This document shows, one piece after another, positions 25,513 through 33,043 of a stretch of 34,101 nt of DNA. Within the stretch, counting starts at the first letter, position 1. Each line of letters starts with the position of its first letter. The stretch spans positions 1 to 34,101 of the forward strand of contig BJUT01000047.1 of assembly GCA_007988745.1 (NCBI GenBank), in the 5' to 3' direction. The notes beneath the pieces are model-generated. The model did no database searches. It saw only the letters and a list, made by a program, of their open reading frames with translations, and was not told where the DNA came from. The translations under genes and the position numbers were made by a program. The DNA comes from Pseudoalteromonas atlantica. Lineage in GTDB: Bacteria > Pseudomonadota > Gammaproteobacteria > Enterobacterales > Alteromonadaceae.

Positions 25513-25860
25513 ATGTCAGTGACTATTTATCATAATCCACGTTGTTCTAAGTCGCGTGAAACCCTCGCATTACTAGAACAAAACAACGTAACACCAAGCG
25601 TAGTAGAGTATTTAAAAACACCGCTTAACCATGAGCAAATAAGCCAACTTTTAGAACAATTAGGGTTTAGCTCAGCTCGCCAGCTAATGCGCACAAAAGA
25701 AGATGCATACAAAGCGCTTAACCTAAAAGAAGAAACCAACGAGTCAGCGCTAATAAATGCCATGGTAGACAACCCTAAACTTATTGAACGCCCTATTGTA
25801 CAAAACAACGGTAAAGCAGCCCTTGGCCGTCCGCCAGAAAACGTATTAAGCGTATTATAA
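25513..25860 (+). CDS. ArsC-family reductase-like protein (YfgD type)
   Basis: 115-residue thioredoxin-fold protein of the ArsC family. Cys11 in YHNPRCSKSR and arginines 60, 93 and 106 occupy the places of the arsenate-reductase catalytic set (Cys12, Arg60, Arg94, Arg107 in plasmid R773 ArsC). The tail IERPIVQNNGKAALGRPPENV is typical of YfgD, the bepA-linked paralogue. Arsenate reduction is possible but there are no other ars genes nearby, so a general glutaredoxin-dependent reductase role is equally likely. GGA is 9 bases upstream of the ATG. The stop overlaps the wrbA-like start by one base. Confidence 0.9.
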   Translation: MSVTIYHNPRCSKSRETLALLEQNNVTPSVVEYLKTPLNHEQISQLLEQLGFSSARQLMRTKEDAYKALNLKEETNESALINAMVDNPKLIERPIVQNNGKAALGRPPENVLSVL

Positions 25861-26414
25861 TGACGACTCGCATTGTTGTACTGTATCACTCAAGCCATGG
25901 CTCGGTTGAGGCTATGGCGCACGAAATAGCCGAATCTATAGAGCAACAGGGTGCCACAGCCGTATTGCGTACCTTTGTTGCTAAAAATCCGCACGATATA
26001 GTAATTACAAAAGATGATTTAATAAATTGCGACGGCCTTGCGTTTGGCACACCTACCCGATTTGGCATGATGGCATCGCAAGCAAAAACGTTTTGGGAAA
26101 CCACCAGCGATCTCTGGCTAAAAGGCCAGTTAATAGATAAACCAGCCTGTGTGTTTTCATCGTCAAGCAGTATGCATGGCGGCAATGAAGCCACCTTACT
26201 TAATTTATCATTACCGCTACTACACCACGGCATGATGTTATTAGGGGTACCTTACGAAGTACCAGAGTTACTAGCTACGCAAACCGGCGGCACACCTTAC
26301 GGGGCAACACATGTAGCCGGCAGTAGTAATACGAATACTTTAAGTAAAGACGAAATTAAAATATGCCAAAGCGTTGGTAAACGCCTCACTCACATTGCGA
26401 GAAGACTTCAATGA
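25860..26414 (+). CDS. WrbA-like flavodoxin-fold NAD(P)H:quinone oxidoreductase
   Basis: 184 residues. Flavodoxin-like FMN-binding fold: phosphate loop VLYHSSHGSVEAMA at the N terminus, GTPTRFGMMASQAKTFWE, the SMHGGNEATLL stretch, and TQTGGTPYGATHVAG, all signatures of WrbA-type quinone reductases. It should reduce quinones by two electrons with NAD(P)H. The start codon shares a base with the arsC-like stop (TAATG), so translation is coupled. Its own stop overlaps the DUF2069 start (ATGA). Gene symbol is left blank because paralogues of WrbA are common. Confidence 0.9.
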   Translation: MTTRIVVLYHSSHGSVEAMAHEIAESIEQQGATAVLRTFVAKNPHDIVITKDDLINCDGLAFGTPTRFGMMASQAKTFWETTSDLWLKGQLIDKPACVFSSSSSMHGGNEATLLNLSLPLLHHGMMLLGVPYEVPELLATQTGGTPYGATHVAGSSNTNTLSKDEIKICQSVGKRLTHIARRLQ

Positions 26415-26854
26415 ATACCGCTGACACCCCTGCTAAAAAGCCAATTACTGTAAAATTTCAGCGCACCGCTATTTTTGGCTATGTGGGTTTATTACTTTTA
26501 TTTCCTCTGTGGATGTACTTTGTACCTCCGCTAAATGGCAACACAAGTTTTGTATCCTTGTTTGTGCCTATAACCCCTTTACTGTTGCCCTTAAGAGGCT
26601 TTATTAAAGACAACACCTACACTTACGCCTGGGCTAATTTTGTTGTTATGTTGTACTTTATACACGGCTTAACCATGTTATGGGCTGCACCTGATGAGCT
26701 AATATGGGTGTTATTAGAGCTTGTATTTGCCTCTGCCATGTTTATTGGCTGCACGTATTACGCAAGGCACCGCGGGCAAGAGCAAGGCTTAAAAATACGT
26801 AAACTTAAAGAAGAACTCGCAGAGGAAAAAGCCGCTAACGAATACAATAAATAA
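26411..26854 (+). CDS. DUF2069 inner-membrane protein
   Basis: 147 residues with four predicted transmembrane helices (about 21-40, 47-63, 73-92, 97-118) and a charged cytoplasmic tail with KIRKLKEELAEEKAA, a short coiled coil. This matches DUF2069, a gammaproteobacterial family of unknown function usually found next to wrbA/arsC-like genes. It overlaps the wrbA-like stop by 4 bases and has GAGAAGA upstream. It ends the 23334-26854 run and is followed by a 162 bp inverted-repeat element. Confidence 0.85.
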   Translation: MNTADTPAKKPITVKFQRTAIFGYVGLLLLFPLWMYFVPPLNGNTSFVSLFVPITPLLLPLRGFIKDNTYTYAWANFVVMLYFIHGLTMLWAAPDELIWVLLELVFASAMFIGCTYYARHRGQEQGLKIRKLKEELAEEKAANEYNK

Positions 26855-26897
26855 TACTAATTCGCAAAATTAAGTATTTATGTTGGAAGTTGAAATA

Positions 26898-27059
26898 ATA
26901 CCAATCCGCATAAGTAAGTGATCTATTTTGAGGATGGAAAAACGTGTTAATAGCAAGGCAAAAAATTCGCTATTTAGTTGTTCTAGATGAGAGTTTTTTA
27001 ACGCAGATAGCGACACGTTTAGCCCCGCTAAATGATTAGATATTATTGCGGATTGGTAT
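26898..27059. repeat. MITE-like dispersed repeat with 13-bp terminal inverted repeats
   Basis: ATACCAATCCGCA at 26898-26910 and its exact complement TGCGGATTGGTAT at 27047-27059 bound a 162 bp non-coding element. The inside holds a TTTAGC-CCC-GCTAAA hairpin near 27018. From memory this end sequence and interior recur between genes in Pseudoalteromonas and Colwellia genomes, but I cannot verify copies here. There is no transposase. It lies between convergent genes, a tolerated site. Confidence 0.75.
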
Positions 27060-27075
27060 AACAGCTTATACATAC

Positions 27076-27114
27076 AAAAAACGCGTTTAACATAACAATG
27101 TAAGCGCGTTTTTT
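27076..27114. terminator. Bidirectional terminator between DUF2069 and the ankyrin gene
   Basis: AAAAAACGCG at 27076-27085 pairs with CGCGTTTTTT at 27105-27114, and the 19-base interior can extend the stem through ACAT/ATGT with a bulged A. It can serve the converging DUF2069 and ankyrin transcripts. Confidence 0.75.
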
Positions 27115-27141
27115 TAGGCTTTTAGTGCGCCATAGCAGTCG

Positions 27142-28479
27142 CTACACTAATTCGCTCAGTGCAGCCAGTGCAACTATGCTGGCTAATCCAAGCTGAGCTA
27201 TTAAACTTAACAACGAAAAAACACGCAACACAAATAATCCCCACGGGTGCTTTATATGTGGATAGAGCGCACAGCGCTTTAAGCTCGCCGCAAAGAAAAA
27301 ACACACCGATGCAATCAGTGTAAAAATTAAAGTCAGCTCACTTTTTATGGCAATGCTTTCATCAAAAAAGAAATACAGCTGCAATGGCAATAAAATAGTG
27401 ACAATTGCGTGTAAGGCGTGTACCTTTTTGATACGGTTAAACTGCCCTTCTGGCGAAAGCTCTTTTATACCAAAATCGCGCTCAAGGCATTTAACTAAAT
27501 TGCTTGCTTTAATACTTACTGCTAACCGGTAACAGCTTAAGCCCTCGTTATTACGTGCTCTAAAGTCGTAACCTGCTTTTAGTAATAGCACCATAAGGGT
27601 TTCGTTTTTAGCTAACACTGCATAATGCAGTGCGGTATTGCCTAAGGTGTCTTGCGCTTTTTGATCCTGTTTAGCCAACAGGGTTTCTATCACATTTACA
27701 TAGCCTTTTTCGGCTGCCCACATAAACGCTGTTTTATTGTTTTCATCAGCCAATGTACCAGTGGCACCTTGCTCTATAAAACGCATCGCCATGGTTTGCT
27801 TTGCGCTTTTTTGGCTTAAATGAGCAAGTAATGCTTTTTCAAGCAATACAATAGAATCTACATCAGGCGATACTTGCGTTAACAACGTAAAATAGTCTTT
27901 ACCGTTTGCTACTTTTTGACTCGCAAGCTCTGTAAGTTCGTTTAAATCAGCGACCGATTCAGGTAAAAAAGCACTTAAACGCTCTCTAAAATCAACTTCT
28001 TGCCACAGTGCTAGCGTATCGTGTGCACTTAATTTGCTGCCACTATTTAGAGCATGTTCAATTAACGAAAAATAGCGTTTACTAAATAATAAGCTAAACA
28101 ACGAAAGCGGCGTATCAAGTGCGTTTTGCGCCGCCACACTGGCGTATTTTTCTAAGCGCTGGCACAGCATTAGCGCCATTGATTCGCTGGTGTATTCGTT
28201 ATCTAAATAATGATTTTTAACAGCAGCAATGTAAGCGTGCGCATCTTCGTCATATTCACTAATATGCTGAAAATAACACTCTTCAAAGGGTTCAAGCGGG
28301 GTTAACCATATCAAATAGTAAATGGGTGGTAGCACAGTGGTGCATACACCGTCATCTTCAATAGTAGAACGACATGCAGGCCAAGCTTCTAAAGCATCTA
28401 AAATAAAGGCACCGTTTTGTTCTACAAGTCCTTTAATAAGTAATGGGTATTCCTTTGGCCAAATCAGTACATTTTCCAT
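27142..28479 (-). CDS. Ankyrin-repeat protein with C-terminal membrane segments
   Basis: 445 residues. Residues 1-240 are helical without a recognised domain (several Trp, Cys and acidic clusters). Ankyrin repeats follow at about 246-335: NKTAFMWAAEKGYVNVIETLLAK, then NTALHYAVLAKNETLMVLLLKAG, then a degenerate third unit. The C terminus has three transmembrane helices (about 355-373, 381-400, 413-440). The repeats probably sit in the cytoplasm as a protein-binding surface tethered to the inner membrane. No function can be assigned. It is monocistronic, and its only GGAG is too far from the ATG (about 13 bases) to be a strong ribosome site. Confidence 0.75.
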   Translation of the reverse strand: MENVLIWPKEYPLLIKGLVEQNGAFILDALEAWPACRSTIEDDGVCTTVLPPIYYLIWLTPLEPFEECYFQHISEYDEDAHAYIAAVKNHYLDNEYTSESMALMLCQRLEKYASVAAQNALDTPLSLFSLLFSKRYFSLIEHALNSGSKLSAHDTLALWQEVDFRERLSAFLPESVADLNELTELASQKVANGKDYFTLLTQVSPDVDSIVLLEKALLAHLSQKSAKQTMAMRFIEQGATGTLADENNKTAFMWAAEKGYVNVIETLLAKQDQKAQDTLGNTALHYAVLAKNETLMVLLLKAGYDFRARNNEGLSCYRLAVSIKASNLVKCLERDFGIKELSPEGQFNRIKKVHALHAIVTILLPLQLYFFFDESIAIKSELTLIFTLIASVCFFFAASLKRCALYPHIKHPWGLFVLRVFSLLSLIAQLGLASIVALAALSELV

Positions 28480-28622
28480 TAAAACAGCACAACTCCAGTG
28501 TAGCTTGATGAGGCGTCAGTTATAGCAGTTTTTAGCTGACACCACGCTTAATCGACGTGCTGATATTCTATCACACCTTTTTTTTGCTGCGAGCTTAAAG
28601 TAGATGAATATTAAGAAAATAT

Positions 28623-28657
28623 AAAAGCAGCCAATACACTTTAGTGCGGCTGCTTTT
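28623..28657. terminator. Terminator downstream of the mlaC-like gene
   Basis: AAAAGCAGCC at 28623-28632 pairs with GGCTGCTTTT at 28648-28657, and CACT-TT-AGTG can continue the stem inside. It lies 33 bases beyond the mlaC-like stop on the minus strand. Confidence 0.75.
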
Positions 28658-28689
28658 GTGGTTGGAGAGGGTCTTAATCAGGAAGTGAA

Positions 28690-29283
28690 CTATTTATTTT
28701 TTAGTTCAGTAATTACTTGCTCTAAGCCTACATCAGAAATGCGTTGAATGATCTCTTTTTGCTTAGCGCTTAAAAGCGAAATACCTTCGGCAACAATGTC
28801 GTATACTTTCCATTGCTGGTCTTTACCTTGGCGCAGCTTAAAATGCAGATCAATCACGGGCGCATTTGGCTCAATAATTTGCGTTTTAACCGTCGCGTAC
28901 TCAGAGTCGCTTTTAGCGGTATCTTGTTCAAATACTACTTGTTGGCCGGTGTATTTCATTAGCGCACCTGCGTAAGTGCCTGTTAAATAATGCTCTACTG
29001 CATCAATAAAGCGTACAGCTTGCTCACGCTCAATGCCTTTTATGTGTTTTCCAAGCAATTTAAACGACACAAACTTAATATCTATGTTTGGCATTAAACG
29101 CGTCTCTACAATGCGCGCCATGTCGGCTTTGCTTGCATCGCCTTGTGCATTTACTTTTGCAATATCGCTAAAAAGCGTATCGGCAATGCCCTCAAGCATA
29201 TGTTGAGGCGACTGCGCCGTTTGCGCAAATAACGCGCTGCTAAAAAAGGCAGCAGCAATAAAAATAGTGTTAAAAAGTTTCAT
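28690..29283 (-). CDS. MlaC/Ttg2D-family periplasmic phospholipid-binding protein
   Basis: 197 residues from the ATG at 29283, which gives a clean signal peptide (MKLFNTIFIAAAFFSSALFA). A start 12 bases upstream would add four residues. The mature protein matches the MlaC/Ttg2D family (PF05494): ADMARIVETRLMPNIDIKFVSFKLLGKHIK, REQAVRFIDAVEHYLTGTYAGAL, then the beta region ending QQWKVYDIVAEGISLL and the final KNK tail. MlaC carries phospholipids between the outer membrane and the MlaFEDB complex. Here no mlaA, B, D, E or F lies alongside, so this is an orphan copy, either a paralogue or a member separated from its operon. Confidence 0.85.
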   Translation of the reverse strand: MKLFNTIFIAAAFFSSALFAQTAQSPQHMLEGIADTLFSDIAKVNAQGDASKADMARIVETRLMPNIDIKFVSFKLLGKHIKGIEREQAVRFIDAVEHYLTGTYAGALMKYTGQQVVFEQDTAKSDSEYATVKTQIIEPNAPVIDLHFKLRQGKDQQWKVYDIVAEGISLLSAKQKEIIQRISDVGLEQVITELKNK

Positions 29284-29529
29284 GAGCGTGACCATGTGTG
29301 TGATTAAGATGTGGCTAAATTACGCGATTTTAAGCCACAAAAACAGACACAAAAATGCACCTTATTAATGCCAAAACAGCACCAATTAAATAAACTATTT
29401 ATTTTCAATTAGTTAAGCCTTCCCTGTTAACACCCCATAAACAAGCGGCATTTTGTCCTCATTGAAAATGTGAATGGCCCGCCCTTATCATTTATTTACT
29501 CATTCGACTCACACACCAATTTGGCAGTT

Positions 29530-30066
29530 ATGAAAACGGTATATAAAACTTTCACACTTATTCTATTTTTAGTTATTTCTGTATGGGGTAACACGGCGTT
29601 TGCGCAGTCTAATCATGGTTACGCCGTAGATTTTCTCAAGGGCGAAGGCAACGTGAATGGCGTTAAGCTGGCTTATCAATATCATGCCCCTAGCTTACAA
29701 AACTTAGTGGGCGATGCGCGCTTTTATTTTGAAACCAGCGTTAATATGTGGGAATACCGCCATGGTGACAACTCGCAATCTAATCTTGTTTTGGCTATGT
29801 CGCCCGTACTGCAGTTTCCTGCTTTTAGTTTTCATAATACCCCGTTTTATATTGAAGCAGGTATTGGCGTATCGCTTATTGATGAAACTAAATTTGCGGG
29901 CAAAAATATTAGTACTCACTACCAATTTGAAGACCGTATTGGCCTAGTTGCAGACTTTGGCCACACAAACGTAGCGTTAAGGGTTATTCATTACTCAAAC
30001 GCCGGATTTAAAGAGCCTAACCCAGGTTTAAACTTTTTAACTCTTTCAGTGGCAAGGCGTTTTTAA
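29530..30066 (+). CDS. PagL-like outer-membrane lipid A 3-O-deacylase family protein
   Basis: 178 residues from the ATG at 29530, which yields a signal peptide ending NTAFA. An ATG 60 bases upstream in frame adds a non-signal stretch. An eight-strand beta-barrel pattern follows, ending in Phe as outer-membrane proteins do. The PagL signature is present: His154 and Ser156 in IHYSNAGFKEPNPGLNF. By my alignment to P. aeruginosa PagL (His126, Ser128, Glu140), the position of the catalytic Glu holds Asn168. The fold and family are likely right, while deacylase activity is uncertain. It is divergent from the mlaC-like gene and followed by a bidirectional terminator. Confidence 0.82.
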   Translation: MKTVYKTFTLILFLVISVWGNTAFAQSNHGYAVDFLKGEGNVNGVKLAYQYHAPSLQNLVGDARFYFETSVNMWEYRHGDNSQSNLVLAMSPVLQFPAFSFHNTPFYIEAGIGVSLIDETKFAGKNISTHYQFEDRIGLVADFGHTNVALRVIHYSNAGFKEPNPGLNFLTLSVARRF

Positions 30067-30141
30067 TCTTCATTCGTATTTAGTATCAATTTGCCACTTA
30101 AGAATGTTAAGTATTAGGGTGAATTGAAATAACTAGTCACA

Positions 30142-30169
30142 AAAAAGCCCTGATAAATCAGGGCTTTTT
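30142..30169. terminator. Bidirectional terminator between the pagL-like and yjiH-like genes
   Basis: AAAAAGCCCTGAT / ATCAGGGCTTTTT, a 13-bp perfect stem with a 2-base loop (realistically 4), flanked by A and T tracts, between two converging genes. Confidence 0.88.
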
Positions 30170-30183
30170 ATAAAAATACACTA

Positions 30184-31554
30184 CTAGCTAACTAACCAAT
30201 GCGCCATTAAGGCAATAACCGGCAGCGTAATAAGTGTACGTAAAATAAATATAACGAACAGCTCAACAATGTTTACCGGTATTTTACTGCCCAGTAAAAG
30301 TGCGCCAACCTCAGACATGTAAATTAGCTGAGTTACGCTCATTGCGGCAATAATAAAGCGAGTTACATCACTTTCAATGGTGCCCGCAGCTAAAATTGAC
30401 GGAATAAACATATCGGCAAATCCCACCATAATAGTTTGTGCCGCGGCCTGTGCTTCGGGTACTTGTAACCACTCTAAAAATGGCACAAACGGCATACCTA
30501 AATATTGAAATACCGGCGTGTGCTCAGCAATAATAAGTGCAAATGTTCCTACGGCCATTACAACAGGCAGTACACCAAACACCATATCAAGCGCATTATG
30601 TACACCCTCTTTTAAGGTACCTTTAAAGCCCGACGAGTTATTGGCTTTTGCTAATGCTACATCAAGTGAGTGCCCTACTAAGCTTTTACCCGTTGGGATA
30701 GCCTCAGCATCGCGAGTTGGCTCACTACCATCAATAAGCAAGTCTTTTTTAAAGCGAAGTGGCGGTAAGCGCGGCACAATAATAGCGGCAACTACACCGG
30801 CTAAACATACGGTGGCATAAAATGGGGCAAATAAGTGCTCTAATTTCACTTGGCCTAAAACCACCAAGCTAAAGGTAATAGAAACCGCCGAAAACGTAGT
30901 ACCAATAATAGCGGCTTCGCGCTGCGTGTAGTGCTTTTGGTCGTACTGCCTTGCGGTCATTAAAATACCAACACTGCCATCACCTAACCACGACGCAGTA
31001 CAGTCAACTGCACTTCGCCCAGGTACACCAAATACAGGGCGCATTACCTTGGTTAGCATGGTGCCTGCAAGCTCTAATAACCCAAAGTTAATTAGTAAAG
31101 GCAGTAATAAACCGGCCAGTATAAATACCGAGAACAAAACAGGTAATAAGTCGTTTAATACCAAAGCGCCTGTGTTTGCAGAGGTGATTGCCTCGCTACC
31201 TAACCCTAAATGGGTCATTAGCACAAACGCCATACCAAATAAACGCACCACTAACCACACTACACTTACATCAAATAAATGTTTTAACAGGGGAGATTGG
31301 CAAATAGCGGCGGGTTTAAATACTTTGGTGATCACCGACATAACGCCAGTAATACAAATAATAAGGGTAATAATTGCTTGCGCAGAGCCAGACATCAACG
31401 CTTGCACGCCTTTAGCCATTAACGCAATAGGAATGGTCATCCCGTCTGCGGTAGGAATGGGTGTCATAAATAAAAACACACCAATTAACGACGGTACTAA
31501 AAAAGTAAACCAAGTGCGCCACGTATAGTGCCCGCGAGGAGGTAACTGAGACAT
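30184..31554 (-). CDS. YjiH-family membrane protein (nucleoside-recognition/Gate domain)
   Basis: 456 residues with about ten hydrophobic helices and two copies of the Gate/nucleoside-recognition fold. Recognisable stretches are FLVPSLIGVFLFMTP at the N terminus, VPGRSAVDCTASWLGDGSVGILM, REAAIIGTTFSAVSITFSLVVLGQV, and VGFADMFIPSILAAG near the C terminus. The family is common in Gammaproteobacteria and is thought to transport or gate a small molecule, but the substrate is unknown. GGAGG is about 7 bases upstream inside the start region's leader. Downstream it converges with the pagL-like gene. A terminator upstream separates it from bamC. Confidence 0.82.
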   Translation of the reverse strand: MSQLPPRGHYTWRTWFTFLVPSLIGVFLFMTPIPTADGMTIPIALMAKGVQALMSGSAQAIITLIICITGVMSVITKVFKPAAICQSPLLKHLFDVSVVWLVVRLFGMAFVLMTHLGLGSEAITSANTGALVLNDLLPVLFSVFILAGLLLPLLINFGLLELAGTMLTKVMRPVFGVPGRSAVDCTASWLGDGSVGILMTARQYDQKHYTQREAAIIGTTFSAVSITFSLVVLGQVKLEHLFAPFYATVCLAGVVAAIIVPRLPPLRFKKDLLIDGSEPTRDAEAIPTGKSLVGHSLDVALAKANNSSGFKGTLKEGVHNALDMVFGVLPVVMAVGTFALIIAEHTPVFQYLGMPFVPFLEWLQVPEAQAAAQTIMVGFADMFIPSILAAGTIESDVTRFIIAAMSVTQLIYMSEVGALLLGSKIPVNIVELFVIFILRTLITLPVIALMAHWLVS

Positions 31555-31572
31555 ATTTTTTAATCCATAAAA

Positions 31573-31605
31573 ACTACAAAAAGAGCAAAGCGCTCTTTTT
31601 GTAGT
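31573..31605. terminator. Terminator of bamC
   Basis: A perfect 14-bp stem, ACTACAAAAAGAGC / GCTCTTTTTGTAGT, with a 5-base loop, lies 20 bases beyond the bamC stop on the minus strand and ahead of the yjiH-like gene. Confidence 0.75.
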
Positions 31606-31624
31606 AAAAACTTATTATTAATTA

Positions 31625-32683
31625 TTAAATTTTGATGCCGCGCTGAATAAGTGCTGCTTCTAACGCTTGTTGTAAACCATTCATGGTGCCAGGTTCGAGT
31701 GTTTCACCTTTGTCATCCATCCAGGTTAAGCTTGTACCGCCTTCTTTAGTTTTGCTCACTAAAATTTGGTATTGGCCTTCTTCAATTGGAAGCTGCGCAA
31801 CTTCGTCGCCCCAAATAGAATCCCATACACTGCTTTCTGGCTTGTTGTAGTCGGCAGTTATTAAGCCGGTATCGGTTTTAATCTCAACAATAGTAAACGA
31901 TAGGCGTTCTAAAAAGCCCGAGAAGCGGTCGAATACTGCATCGTATGATTGCTCAGTAACAAGTGCAGCATTGCCTTTGTTATCAAAGCCCATTTCTAAA
32001 GAAATAATACCTTGGCGCTTGCGGTTTTCTACTTCTAACTGACGATAGCGATAATCAAATTCAGCCACAACTTGGTTAAGCGCGCGTACTTCTAATTGCT
32101 GCTTAAGTAAATCGGTTAACGTATCATCACCTTTAAAGTCAATAAGTTCAGCGCGTAACGAAGCAGTACGCTGATGCGATTTTTCTTCAATTGTAAATCT
32201 AAAACGTTCTTGGTTTTCGCTTACCTCATCGCCCCACAACCAGCTCTCTTCAGCTTTAATTATTGAGTACCAGTCAGTTTCGATAATACCAAGTAGCTTA
32301 TCTTCTTTTGTGGTTGTTGCATTATTTTCGGCAATAACCGCTTTAATTGAGTCCCAAACAAATTCATCTAAATCAACAATGCCATCGTTTTTATCAAAGT
32401 AAATACGCGCTTGTTTATCGCCCTCTTCTACCCAGCTACCTTTAGCAACAGTTAAAACCTGTGCTGGTGGACGATAGTTTGTTGCCTCAGGGTTGTTATC
32501 GTATTGGCCCACATCCATTTTATAAACCGGATCTTGCGCTGGTTGAGATAACGATGGCGGGGTTTTAACACCTTCATGCGTACGATAATTGCGTTCGTTG
32601 TGCGCTTCATTAATAAAAACATTACACCCTGATAAACTTACCAATACACTCACTGCAAGTGCTTTTGGGATCCAATACTGCAC
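31625..32683 (-). CDS. bamC: Outer-membrane assembly lipoprotein BamC (NlpB)
   Basis: 352 residues (E. coli BamC 344). The start is GTG with AAGGAG 8 bases upstream. The signal peptide ends in the lipobox LSGC with Cys20 as the lipidated residue. After it come the extended BamD-binding segment (PPSLSQPAQDPVYKMDVG) and two helix-grip domains, the second with RLSFTIVEIKTDTGLITADY and SVWDSIWGDE. BamC is a lipoprotein of the BAM complex that inserts beta-barrel proteins. In E. coli it follows dapA. Here no dapA precedes it, and the gene is directly divergent from gcvR. The upstream ribosome site is strong, so bamC has its own leader. Confidence 0.92.
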   Translation of the reverse strand: MQYWIPKALAVSVLVSLSGCNVFINEAHNERNYRTHEGVKTPPSLSQPAQDPVYKMDVGQYDNNPEATNYRPPAQVLTVAKGSWVEEGDKQARIYFDKNDGIVDLDEFVWDSIKAVIAENNATTTKEDKLLGIIETDWYSIIKAEESWLWGDEVSENQERFRFTIEEKSHQRTASLRAELIDFKGDDTLTDLLKQQLEVRALNQVVAEFDYRYRQLEVENRKRQGIISLEMGFDNKGNAALVTEQSYDAVFDRFSGFLERLSFTIVEIKTDTGLITADYNKPESSVWDSIWGDEVAQLPIEEGQYQILVSKTKEGGTSLTWMDDKGETLEPGTMNGLQQALEAALIQRGIKI

Positions 32684-32799
32684 AGATATTTCTCCTTAGC
32701 ATACCCTTTAATTGTTTTACACGTATATGAGTGGGTAATACCGAATTTGGTTCAGTGTAAAATCAACATTAACTTTACATTTATTATTTGGCTGTCTAA

Positions 32800-32828
32800 T
32801 TGCAATAAAGTTCACACCTAAGTGTTAT
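32800..32828 (+). promoter_or_regulatory. Candidate sigma-70 promoter facing the structured segment
   Basis: TTGCAA at 32800-32805 and TGTTAT at 32823-32828 with 17-base spacing. The expected start is near 32835. Moderate match only. Confidence 0.35.
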
Positions 32829-32834
32829 AAAATC

Positions 32835-32953
32835 AATCACAACAAAAAGACAAATTTTAGCTATGGTACTTTCCTGTGCCAGTAAAAACAAGGAACACAA
32901 CGCTTTAAAGCGCCTTTAATTAAGCGCCTATGTAGTTTAGGGCGCTTTTTGTG
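32835..32953 (+). ncRNA. Candidate small RNA or attenuated leader ahead of gcvR
   Basis: AACACAA (32894-32900) can pair with TTGTGTT (32949-32955), enclosing a CGCTTTAAAGCG hairpin (32901-32912) and AAGCGCCTA (32922-32930) paired with TAGGGCGCTT (32938-32947), the last followed by a T run. AAAGCGCC occurs twice, so the terminator arm GGCGCTTT has two alternative partners. No gene on the plus strand ends before this terminator, so it belongs either to a short independent RNA of about 115-120 bases or to a gcvR leader. An 18-codon frame (32863-32919) lies in it without a ribosome site. The boundaries are estimates. Confidence 0.4.
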
Positions 32954-32995
32954 TTAAACTTCGCCGCCGTGCAACGTAGTGTATGCGCAGCGGGC

Positions 32996-33016
32996 TATAC
33001 CAACTCGGTTGTTATA
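32996..33016. promoter_or_regulatory. Interrupted palindrome just upstream of gcvR
   Basis: TATA-C-CAAC-TCG-GTTG-T-TATA, a 21-base near-palindrome 27 bases before the gcvR ATG. Position is right for an operator or a leader hairpin. No regulator is suggested by the sequence. Confidence 0.3.
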
Positions 33017-33043
33017 TTTCAAAAAACGTAGGTATTAAACTTC

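Larger units (their letters stand above)
32684..33043. other. bamC-gcvR divergent intergenic region, 360 bp
   Basis: Holds the bamC promoter, a plus-strand promoter candidate (32800-32828), a structured segment with a plus-strand terminator (about 32835-32953) and a palindrome close to gcvR (32996-33016). This is the region where dapA would lie in E. coli, on the same strand as bamC. No trace of dapA coding sequence is visible. Confidence 0.6.

Noticed and set aside
25513..25860. Arsenic-resistance operon
   Set aside because: Only the ArsC-like gene is present. No arsR, arsB or acr3 neighbours, and its placement after bepA identifies the YfgD paralogue.
32863..32919. 18-codon frame inside the candidate RNA before gcvR, considered as a leader peptide
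   Set aside because: No ribosome site and no run of glycine or other regulatory codons; only three lysines, so attenuation by translation is not supported.
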